This document shows, piece by piece, positions 48,001 to 60,000 of a DNA stretch of 64,000 nucleotides. The notes under the pieces were generated by a model. The model was not told where the DNA came from, did no database searches, and saw only the letters and a list, made by a program, of their open reading frames with translations. Every line of letters begins with the position of its first letter. The first letter of the stretch is position 1. Origin of the DNA: Owenia fusiformis (lineage: Eukaryota > Annelida > Polychaeta > Sabellida > Oweniidae); assembly GCA_903813345.2 (NCBI GenBank), contig CAIIXF020000004.1, positions 6,033,525-6,097,524 of the forward strand. Direction: 5' to 3'. Position numbers and translations under genes: made by a program.

Positions 48001-51000
48001 TTTGCTAGTGTCAATTATGAACACGATAAACTAAATTCTAGTTGACGGGTCCTTGTAGTGTACGATAAACAAGACCCTTTAAAGTGAATCACTACACGAA
48101 CGAGTCGATCATTTCAAAGTTCTCATGAAATTATAAGGTCAATTTTTAAGTTTTTACGTATAAAAGGGCCTTTATACGCAGATTATAAACTTACAGAGTT
48201 GGATCTCCGCATAGTATATGTGTGGACCTACTGACCAGAATGGCTTATTAAAATTAATCGGCTGAATAGGCATAGTATCCAATCAAATAGCTCGACTCAT
48301 TCATTAGCTGAACTAATTCTCCCTTCGTTATTTCTACAAGGTGATTCAAAACGATCATCTACAAAAATATATTTGAGAGTAGATAAATCTGTAAAACCCG
48401 TGTGCTATATCAGCCTATTTGATTCTAGAAAACACATATGACACAACTAAACATGCTTTACATCAAGGGGGTACGGATGGTATGCCATTGGCCCTTTTTA
48501 TTACCGTCCTAGGAGATATTTCCCGACGAATTGGGAAATTATGAAACACCTTGTTTATTGGGTTTATAAGTATAAGTATACGTATAAGTTTTTAAAAAAC
48601 TTATAACGAAAATTCTCTAATAACGCCCCTCATACCTATTTATTACAGGTCGTGTAGACCATTGTTGCCTGATTTATAGCAAAAACATTGACTTTTGCAC
48701 GTTGATGATGATGATGATGATGATGATGATGCGCCTTTTATAATAGATCTCATATCTTAGAAGCGTATCAGTTCAAAGAATACTAGAAGACCTTACATAT
48801 TTTGCCATGCACTGCGCCTATTTATTTGGCAATTCAGTTGTAAATTTTATCTTGAAAAAAATAAATCTTCCAAATTTGTTGAGTTTTCTTGCAGAAATCG
48901 CCTACCCCCCCCTCCATCCATTTTGTATGATCACAAGGCGTGATTTAAGCTGCTGATATTCTTCTTTAAACGAGTCGGATTTTCAAAATCTATAAGTTGG
49001 ACTCCCTTTATAGAAGCTTTGAACTGAATTTGCACTGCTTAATGCTGAAATTTTATTGTTTATCCATACATTTTAAGAAAAAATGTATAAAAAAAGATGT
49101 TAAAGCCAAATGTTGCCCTAAAAATTCAGAAAATGTAAAAAATTTCGAATTTTCTATGTACAGGCCTTGTTGCCCCTTTAAGAAGCTTAATATGTAAATT
49201 ATCTAATCAAACATTTCGTCCACCATTTTGAAACACTAATCAATCCAATCTGTGCTAGCGATTCATAGGGCGAACCAGTGGGATATTTCCAGGGTTCATA
49301 CACACCTGGAAATGTCAGGGAAATTGACTTGATTTTCCAAGTGCTGGAAATGTCAGGTAATTTTAAAATTAGGTCAAAAGGGCCAAAGATGAATTTTGAA
49401 ACGGTAGACATGTCAGGGAAATGTCAGGGAAATTTGTATCAGTGTTGAAAAAATAATGTTCCAGAGATTAATGTTTCCAAACTGTTTTGAAACAAACTAA
49501 CGTCTTGTTTTCAACCTACACCTTGCTCCTTTCTGTCGTATTTAATAAAACAAAAATAGTATATCACGGAGGGATACGAACCACTCACCTGGGACTTGGT
49601 TATTCACTAGCGCCATAGGCATTCTACTATTCTGGATACAACTGACGAGTCGTATTTAAGTGGAGACAAAAGTGAGGATCATTTTGAATTGACGCTCGGT
49701 ATAAATATATAATACTTTTGTTCTTTCATATCGGTAGCTCGTTGGCCTCATGGTTAGCGTGCCTGGCTTCCATAGTCTAGGTTAGTTGATCGAGACCCGT
49801 TCATGTCGAACTTTTTGATTTGCTTGTCAAGATATAATAAGTAGGGCAAAATCCAGAAAAAGTAGATCAAAAATACTCCAATGGAGTATAAAATTGTCAC
49901 CAGGATTCCGGAATGAGACGAATGTTAACTCGTGAAATCTCGGTAGATAAAGTAGGTCAGAAAATCCGGATTAATCCGAACAAGGTTCGGGAATTTCCGT
50001 CATAAGAAGTAGGTCAAAAATACTCCAATGGAGTATAAAATTGTCACCAGGATTCCGAAATACGACGAATCGAATCGGCAAACTTCGGTACAATAATGAA
50101 GTGCATAAAAATCGTGAAACAGGTGTCAGGGGCTTCCCTCATCTTTCCATGAATGGTTCCAAAAGCCTTATATGGATCTATCACGTGACATTCAAAATGA
50201 CGTTCCTATATGGTTCTATGGGCCTTATATGGATCTTTCGAACACGTGACCAAATCAAAATCAAAATCAAAATTTTACCTTGACCATTGGATGGGATTTC
50301 ATAGAAAATATCAAAGAAAACATATTCTCGTGATCCTTAAATCACTTAAATTCGATCATTTTATCTTCACCCCTTGATGGAATTTTATGAAAGAAGTTAT
50401 GAAAACACATCATCATGTAAGGGTTTTCACCTAAATTAGCTCGTTTTATCTTGACCCTTCAATTGAATTTCATTGAAAAATGTTTCATGAAAAATATCAT
50501 GTTATGATTTGTATTTAAATAAGACCGTTTCATTTAAATACTTGCTGGATAATATTTCATTAAAAAACGCACTTTAAAAATATTTCAGGATTTGCCTTAA
50601 TTTAACAATGTAATGTAAGTATTAGATTGACTCTCAAATAGGGTTCTATTTTAACTTTTTTTATTGAAATTAATACTAGGCAGGACTCACTCTCTAAATA
50701 GCTAATGAAAATTCAACCCTTGGATGTGATTTCGTTGAAAAAAAAATATGACAAGTCCAGAATCAAATGATTTGTCCAGAACCTCTTAAGATCCTGTTTG
50801 GCGATTAATTTGAAAATGTGTTTAAATGTAGTCTTACATATATTTGAATTTGATTTATTTGGAGGTATTAGAACATGTAGAAAAACTCTACAAATTATTT
50901 TCAAACGCCACTTAAAACAGGGTGCCCCGCCTACCCAAAACGATTGTCACCATAGCAACAGCAATAACAATGGAATTGACGCTAACCCATTGTCCTTGGT

Positions 51001-54000
51001 CTTCTTTAATAGGTTAATATTTTCTATATCATCTGTGAAAATTTCAATGTGATTGAATAAAGTATGAAGAAATAAGAGCAGTTGGTTACTTACTTTCTGA
51101 TCGGGCCTCGTATATTGACCTGAACTCGAATCTTGATGTAGCAGACTCGATTTTGGTCACCCTCCCGTTGATACCAAGACAGCCGCCTTCCATTTTCTTT
51201 TACTCTAGGATTTAGCACACTCGGTGGAGATATTGGAGCAAACCTAAATGAAAATTATTTCCATTTATTTTAAGTAATCATAAATTGACTAATTTGTACA
51301 CCATGAGTGTTGAACAAATATTTCACAGCGCTGGCGGTCAAGATTTCGATTTCGAGTTTTCTGTGACCAATAACAATAAGAGCCGAGTGTAGCAGAAAAT
51401 GCAATGATTGGCCTAACATTGCTGTCATATTATACGCCTCTCTATTGAGAAATTAATTTAGTATGGTACTATGATTATTTCCTTAAAACTAAAAGAGAGG
51501 TAGAAATACCTAAAATTAAAATCATTTTCTTTTGAATTCAGGCACGTTCTTTGCTTCTGCCATATATACACTGGCCCATTTCTACCAAGTTGGCTATCCA
51601 TCTTTACAACATCAAAGTTAACGACACGCCTATTTTGTGAATCTCTGAAACGATACATAGGGGGAAGGAAATTGCCTTGGTCTGGATGCACAAAGAGATT
51701 ATCACGTCCACGTTCAACTATTATGTCAGCTTGTCTAGAGCACAATGTTTGTAGACACGTTGACCCAGAATTCGGGGAAGTTGCAGACTTGTAGCCACTG
51801 TAGGATACCCCATCGGGTTGTCTTGTAAGGACATTTACAGAGGCACCACCGAGACCGGAACCAGGGTTGAAATTAGCATCGTTGTATATACGGATGTTAA
51901 CATAGCACAAATCAGTGAGAGTTTCTCTAATTATTCGTTCTATACGAGTTGGACCACCGGGTCGATCTACATTTACCCAATAAGTCTCTCTCCGTGTTCT
52001 TGTTGTCTCGAGGTCTCGGACAGTCCCAGAGTTAAAGTCACCAACCACAAAGTCACGATTCATTTTTCTATTTTTAAACAAACCGAGTTGTATTGCAGTT
52101 TTGTAAACCATGTCACCCGTTTTGACCCATTGTCCAGATACATCATCCAATCCCCATAAAAATATACCATCTGTTTGATTTTGAATCCCCATGGTAGTCA
52201 CATCAATACCTATTTGCATATTCCCTGCACTTTGAAGTGGTTTCCCGCTTTCACCATCTGACAAGGAGACGCGTACCATACCAAATGTTTCCAGAATAGT
52301 TTCTTCTCCATTTTCGTCTGATGCACTAAAATCTACTGGAGATGATCTCATGTCATCTATCTGTCTTGGATCCATAAATTCAACAGTTGCATTTACAGAA
52401 CCATAGAACGGATTACCATTTTCATCAACAACTGCTCTTTGAGGTAGTTTTAAAAAACCAGCCTTATCAGTGATATCAGAACTACCCAACTCCAATTCAA
52501 ATCCATCTTCAGCATTGAACGTTACTGGTTTGGGTAAACGTTTCATTCTCACATTTTGAGTAGCTGTTTGTCCTCGAACATAGTCCATAACAACAACTGC
52601 ATCAGCAAATGTTTTGAAATGCGTATCTTGGAAGATGAGGGTAAATCTATCGATTCCTACAGGAACGGTAACAGTGAATATTCCCGTGGCTGACGTCGAC
52701 CCAATCTGTTCACCTTTGTATAATATAGCACCAAGTATAAGAGGAGACATATCTCCATTGACATCAGTTCCAAACGCTCTCCCATCTATTTTGGTTGATC
52801 CTTCTGCATCGGGGTTTCTCAAACATTCTATGCAACCACATTCTTCGATCTGAACCATTGTGAATGTATTCCCAGTGTCACATGTTATATCTAAGAGCCT
52901 AGTGCGAATCGCTCCACAACAAAGAGTTGATGTATCATTACAACTTTCTCTACTTATCTGATCATTTTGCGTCAGACATGGCGTATTTAATTCACATTCA
53001 CCCAGATTCACAGTTGTAATTTCGCTAGCGGTATCAGGCCCGGAGTACGTGCATCCAGTTGGGAGAGTTGTATATCTTACAGCGGGTTCAGACTTGCAAG
53101 AGTCCTGCGATGATTCTGAAAATATTTATATATAAACTGAACTTCGATGATCTGCATATTATTCTAGCATTTTGTTTGTCAAAACATACCATATATAGAC
53201 TGTATCTCATGCATTGATACTAGGTTATTCGGGTAAGATAACACTACCCTAAACCCACAAAAGAATGAGAAACATCAGTTATGTCGGTTTTGGATATAGG
53301 GTGTTTCCATCAGAATATATATTCTCTTTACCTTGCGATACCTTGGGGAGATAATAATACAATAAATGAACCATAAAAACTAAAAAAAACAACAACTATA
53401 CCTTGGGGAGATATAAATATTATCCTATGAGGTTCAATACTCAATATTCCTATATCCTTCAGAATAAACCCTATATTTGAAATTTCCCAGAACATATACA
53501 AGGTGGTTCAAAAAATCATTCACACTTTTGACAACGTAGCATTCTAACAACAGGAAGATTTCCCAATTTATTTTGTGATGTGTCCAATACAAGCTCTTTG
53601 GTGCTGAAAGTTTAAGCTTGTAATAACCTTCACCAAATCGAACTGCACTTTCTGGCTTAGGTTTAGCCTTCTGAGCATCAACATCAACATGTGATGTAGA
53701 GAAGTAGACTGGTGAAAGGTCATAACGGTGATGATGGGCTGTAGTGGTTTGAGGCTGGTAATGTCCCCAAATTATTGATGAGCTAAAGAATATTAAAACA
53801 GAGATCAGGAGGATTCCTTATGATAATATGGATATGGACATTACAATGTGTGCAAGGAGCTCGGATCGAGCACATTACAAACTTTTGATCTGTGCTCCAA
53901 TATGGTGGTATATGATAATAAAACTTACTCAACACATAACTTACATGTCTGTAGGACTAGGCCTATGAAAAAATTTGAAAATGCTACGCAATCAAAAGTG

Positions 54001-57000
54001 TGAATGATTTTTTGAACCGCCCTGTATATACCACGATGAAGGATAGTATATTATACTGTACACGAAGACAAGAAATGAACATGTATATTCACCTTATGAC
54101 GATTTCAACTTAAAATTATGGACAACGCCTCCGGTACTTTTAAAATATATTGTTAGCTACCTTCATGAACATTTAGTTGAGCAGGCCTAGACATGACATT
54201 CCCACCAGCAGAGACTGCCCTACAGGCGTATAGACCACTATCGTTTACAGAGAGATTATCCAGTGTTAATACAGGAAAATAGCTACCCTCTGTTCTTTTG
54301 ATGATGCGATTGTTTTTATACCTATCAAAAGGAGTATAATTATTTATCCTAACATTATATAGCATGTAACTCAAGGCAATTTCTGACAGCCATAATGGGT
54401 CATACAACGATGAACTTACCATTCAAGAGTATGTACATTTGGTGTCCCCTCTGTCTCACAGCAGAATGAAACATCCTGGCCCAGGAATCTATGTCGATTG
54501 GAAGGCTGATATTTGATAAAAGGCATTTCTGAAACGAATATTATAATAAAGCGGATCGAGGGAATAAAGTTTTCTGACTATGCTTTATGTTTTTCTACAG
54601 GGTGTTCAAAAAAGAAATCGCTATATCTTAGAAAATACTAACTCAATTGTGTTCATTTTTTCAGGAAGGAAAGAATAGACTGTGTATGTATAGCCCCTGT
54701 TGTTAGTTGTAAAACATGATGACTTGGACACCTGCTCAAAAGACATTAGTATTAGAAACATACGTCAATATGATTTCAGATTTGGCACAAATTATCCTCA
54801 TTCAATGTGTGGTGAATTTGTGGAGTTTAATAAAAATCACCTGGTCAAAATGCCTTCTTAAGTCTGCCTGAACCAGGGCGTTTGGCTGCGTTTTGAAAGC
54901 ATTTCAACCATAACTGTAAAGTCCCTTGAGTGTCAGATTTACCATACATTGAATGAAGGCGATTTGTGCCAAATCTGAAGTGCCAAACACTATGGTTATT
55001 AAGTTATTTGGTTTTATTGTTGTGTCAGTCACCTCTGACTGAGTTTTACGTATTTTCCAAGTTCAACTGTCTTTTGTGTACAAGGTATCATGTTTTACAA
55101 CTAACCATCTACACAAGCTATACATACACAGTCTCTTCCTTTTTTCCTGAAAAATGAATATAATTGAATCAGTATTTTCCAAAAATATAGCGATTTCTTT
55201 GGGTTGCGTTTTTTGAACACCCTGTAATTACTCAACAGGAAAGATTTAGTTCAGGTACCTTCATGAGAAAAATAGTGGGTGTGTTATTTATTAAAAAATT
55301 CGACACTCGAAGTTACATGTAATTGTCTTTAGAATAGCTACTACATATAAATAATAAAAACTTACTTCTGAACGATGTAGTTTCATAATGTGAACGCCTG
55401 AATTTTAAATGCAAGAATAAAGAATTTCTATGACTTGAACATGAAATTTAAATACAGTACTCGCAGTTTTCATAGAATTGTATGTAGTCATTATTATTAA
55501 GCTATATAATATGACACAATTTCCCATGCTAGTTTTCAAAGTTCATGAAGCATGATTCCATACCTAGTCGTTGAAGCTGTGCACTAGCTGTTGCATGTGT
55601 TGCATTTTCTGGCTGTGCAGTTATCCTTGCTTCACTATGTAGATTTTTCTTGAATATTATTTGCTCGCTTGGCACACAGATACCCTTAATATGGAATCGT
55701 CCTAGCATATCTGTCAGTGTGAGAGCCTCCCATTGTTTGTATCGTAGGAACACTCCTACATTCTCCAACGGTAAGTTTCTTTTAGTTGTCACCCGACCAT
55801 AAAGAACAGAGTTTGTACAGGTGCACGTACTGCAGTTGACAAGAATACCCCCATCGGGGCATGGTCTGTTACAATCTGTATTCAAAATCAAAATACAGAT
55901 AACATGTTGCTATATTTTTAGTTTTCAGACGTCTCCTAATTTAGTTTTACACAATATTACAGGGATGTGATTTTCTTGACTATTTTGAAAAATTATTTCA
56001 CGTTTTAAATGGAGAGCATCACACCATTAACTGATATAATTATCCGACGTGAGTCGAATGAAATTTGAATTGAACTTTAATGATGTAATCGGAATGTGTG
56101 CCTTAAATTATATTTACCAGGACATTCCCAGTTGGAACATGCTTCGGTTTGTCGACTTGAGCCTGAACAGATAAGGCCTTCTCCAGAAGGTTCCGGTCCC
56201 GTGCATGTTCTAACTCTTGACCTTACACCCCCACCACATGTGGTTGAACAATCACTCCATGGTTTCCAATATGACCACCCACCGTCAATAGTTGGTATTT
56301 CTTGAAGCAGATTATTGAAACCAATAAGCCGTTGATCTTCCACCAAGGACCTCCACCAAGGATCAGACAATATTTTGAATTTAAAAGAACGATTGACGAC
56401 CTTTATTGATTACATTCATTTTGAAAATTGAATGGGAATATCACAGTTTTACCTTAAGGCGCGTTTGATAGAATTTATATACTTTAATCTACATGTATTA
56501 GAGCAGTGGTACATCTGTACAATATTGTGACGACATTGTGAGTTTTCTGCTCTCAGTTTTGACTTTTTTGTTTTGTTTGTGGAATCAGTCGACCTTGTTG
56601 ATTATTATGTAGCGTTAAGTTGAACAATTATGTATCTGTTAGGAGTAACTCTGCTCTGAGTTGTATTCCATTGTATTTTTGTTAACCATTACATACACCT
56701 ATGTAGGTGAACAATACCTCTATGGTAAACCACCTATATACAATATATATATATATAGAGTCCCTATAGAACCCCTCCTTGAAGGAGTCCTGTGTTCTTT
56801 TATATGCACTCATACATAATCAAGCAAGTACACACCGGGGCCTTTTGTACGAGTTGTGGACCACTAAATCAAACACCTTGAAGAACTTTCGTCAAAAAGC
56901 AATTTAACTCTTGCCTGAACTGGGGATCGAATCCGGGACCTATTGAGCAATTAATATTGTGCCACCACTGAGCTACACTGGTGAACTACACACAGCTTTT

Positions 57001-60000
57001 TAAACTGAGTTGTTTTTAGACGGCAGGGAAAGATCTAGATGAAAAGCATCTTGGTGAGCAACTCAGATGATACCGTGGCGATTGTGTACAGTCTTGCTTG
57101 TGAAGCTGAAGAGTGGTGGAGACCGTGTAGCGTGATTGGAGCTGGTACTGAGGATTGAGGGAAGAAAGCATTTTATAGTACCAGTGGGATACATTGAAAT
57201 GCAAGACATTGCTGGAGGATTCCAAAGTTTACCCAAAGAAGTTTATTGAAGTTTCTTAAGCTCCAGCTTAAACTATTTTTTTGGGACAAGGGCAATCAGT
57301 GTTTTCTAGTGGAGTATAATGTATTTGGTCTATAATTAGCGATTCATCTAAATGTACAGTTTCTGCATTGGAGAATATAACTGATATGAGGGTTATATTG
57401 GTTGCAGTGTGTGCGATTTATCGATTTTGTATTGCTTCTTTCCCTGGCAAATTTGATGATACTGTCTTTGTGATTCCTTGTGTGACTTCATTTCTTTTCC
57501 CTCTTCTTCCAATCATTCTGAATTCGCCAGCTTGGGTGACGTCTGAGAGGCGTGTGGCTTGTGTCTAATCTCTTTTGACTGGCATTCACGGGTCATTTCG
57601 ACATAGTGACGATTTGGAGCAAGAGAGAGACAACTACGGCTAAGAGCAAAAGTGCTCCAATTGATGCGAGTTGATTACTTCCCAAGAGAATAGTTCTCCC
57701 CTTGTGAGTTGATAACTCCAAAAGTGAGGGACGACTCGGAGGAAAAGTGCACCACTTGTGAGTTTATAACTCCAAGAGTGAGGGACGACTCGGAGGAAAA
57801 GTGCACCACTTGTGAGTTGATTACTCCAAGAGTGAGGGACGACTCGTAGGAAAAGTGCACCACTTGTGAGTTGATAACTCCAAGAGTAAGGGACGACTTG
57901 GAGGAAAAGTGCACCACTTGTGAGTTGATTACTCCAAGAGTGAGGGACGACTCGGAGGAAAAGTGCACCACTTGTGAGTTGATAACTCCAAGAGTGAGGA
58001 ACGACTCGGAGCAAAAGTGCATCACTTATGAGTTTATAACTCCAAGAGTGAGGGACGACTCGGAGGAAAAGTGCACCTCTTGTAAGTTGATAACTCCAAA
58101 ACAGCTGCTCCAAAAGTGAGGGACGACTCGGAGGAAAAGTGCACCACTTGTGATTTTTATAACTCCAAGCGTGAGGGACGACTCGGAGAAAAAGTGCTTC
58201 TATTGATGATATCTGATAACTTCCCTGAGAGACGCCTTTAAGCTAGCTTTCTCCGAGACATTGCAACTAGACCTTGGGAGCATACGGGTAGCCGCATAGG
58301 ACTTTGCTCCTGGCAAAATACATTGGTTGACCTGTTAACACCTCGTGGTTTAAAATATAGAAATAAACAAAGACTTAATCTAAATTGATTAGCATAAATT
58401 GTCACTTACCATTACCATCCGGTGAGGTTGTTGGCATTGTCGAGGATATTTCAGTCGAATCTGAGACTTGCGTCGTCGAGGATATTTCAGTCGAATCTGA
58501 GTCTGGCATTGTCGAGGATATTTCAGTCGTATCTGAAACTGGTAGTGTTGAGGATATTTCAGTCAAATCTGAAACTGGCGTTGTCGAGAATACTTCAGTC
58601 GAATCTGATTCAGGCATTGTCGAGGATATTTCAGTCGAATCTGAGACTGGCATTGTCGTGGATATTTCTGTCGAATCTGAGACTGGCGTTGTCGGGGGTA
58701 TTACAGTCGAATCTGATTCTGACGTTGTCGTGGATATTCTAGTCGTATCTGAGACTGGCGTCGACGAGTATATTTTAGTTGAATCTGAGACTGAGAATGT
58801 TTTCGGGTCGGTTGGTACCGTTGACCCAAGATTTTTTGGACTGGTGCTTTCTGATAAAATTAATAAACACGTACAGGGTGACCCAAAAACGTTTCCCAAA
58901 CAAGCATTTATCACTTTCATAATATTTGGCTTTTGAACTACATATGATAAAACCGTGTACAAAAACAGTTTAGCAAACGTAGCCGACAGATGCGCAGTAT
59001 CAAAATATGCGGGCAATCAGTGTTAAAGAGCGTGTTCATGTCGCAGAATTCACGCATGCTAAGAACGCAATATCAAGCACATAAAGCATGTATCATAAAT
59101 AGAATTGCTCAGAGAGTTGTAAAGGTATCCCATCGATATTTTGTACAATGATGTTACATCGAATGCATCTTTAGTGTATTAATGTTATGGTGCAAGGCCA
59201 AAAATTGGCAAAGATATTGGTGGCCTTGTGTACAGCGATTTTTGGATCACTCTGTATGTAAATGCATTTGATTTTATGAATGGGCAGAGTTTTTTGCCTG
59301 TCAGTGAAACTTCACGGAAGAAAAGATCATCGAATTGAACTGCATTAATTTAACCATCGATTATCCTTTAAACTCAAACTACATAAAATGGAAAGCCAAC
59401 CAATACACGTGCTGTTAATCAAATCATTATTTATTTGCTATTTTTGTTCATCTCAAGTTATATTGGCCTAATTATAGCAAGTAGATTATTTTGTATATCT
59501 TACCCGGACTACGTAAAAGGTCTTTGGCGCTACTTCTCCCGACATGGTCTCCGATTAAAAAAGCACCGACAAGCATGGAGAAAACTATCAATATCAATAT
59601 GATTGTTATCAATAGATTCTTCGCTGTGCAAATACTGATCTGCTTCGTTGGAATTTGCTTAAATAACAAAAACACATATTTTTGACTTGTCATCACGATC
59701 GTATATTTATTAAGGTATTTCGAATCATGCAAAGGGAATGTGCATTTAAACCTCAGCAACATTTGCTACGGCGACCGTACGGCGTATTTTGATTATGAGG
59801 AGACACAAGAATTTCGGATGCTGTACGGCCTTTTAAATGATGACGCGTGGTCACCGAAGGGCGCCCCTGCGACGGGCGTAGTTTTTTTTGACAAATACAA
59901 AGGCCAAGGGTAACCCCTCGAGCGGCGATTCTAAATCAATTGCAAAGGTCAATTGTAACCCATTAAATCCCAGGGCAGCCGCAATTTGATCGTACGCACA

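Larger units (their letters stand above)
33299..51110. mobile_element. 17.8-kb foldback element with mariner-type ends, in CILP-like intron 9
   Basis: The outer ends are CGAGGCCCGATCAGAAAGTA at the left and its complement at the right, flanked by TA (33297-33298 and 51111-51112). The left arm is 33299-36407 plus 45390-45541; the right arm is 49459-51110, inverted. Once the insertions at 34615-35934 and 36408-45389 are removed, the left arm is about 1.9 kb. The arms are near-identical inward of about 33935 but clearly more diverged in the outer 0.6 kb. There the left arm holds a decayed transposase-like segment (HDDNGPPPHEPTL, near 33740-33775) that the right arm lacks. Each arm also carries tRNA-like SINE heads. 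The core (45542-49458) is not repeated in inverted form and has no clear gene. The right end lies eight bases from the exon 9 donor. Confidence 0.85.

Noticed and set aside
50041-50283. 80-codon frame, repeated in inverted form at 34420-34648
   Set aside because: Both are readings of the same foldback arm. The frame has no domain and is not maintained beyond the arm.
57640-58119. Open frames of 157, 116 and 82 codons
   Set aside because: They come from a 54-bp minisatellite whose length is a multiple of three. They lie in a CILP-like intron and have no splice or start support.
58422-58936. Plus-strand open frames opposite the CILP-like stalk exon
   Set aside because: Mirror images of a repetitive coding exon. 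The minus-strand frame fits splice sites and phase with its neighbours; these do not.
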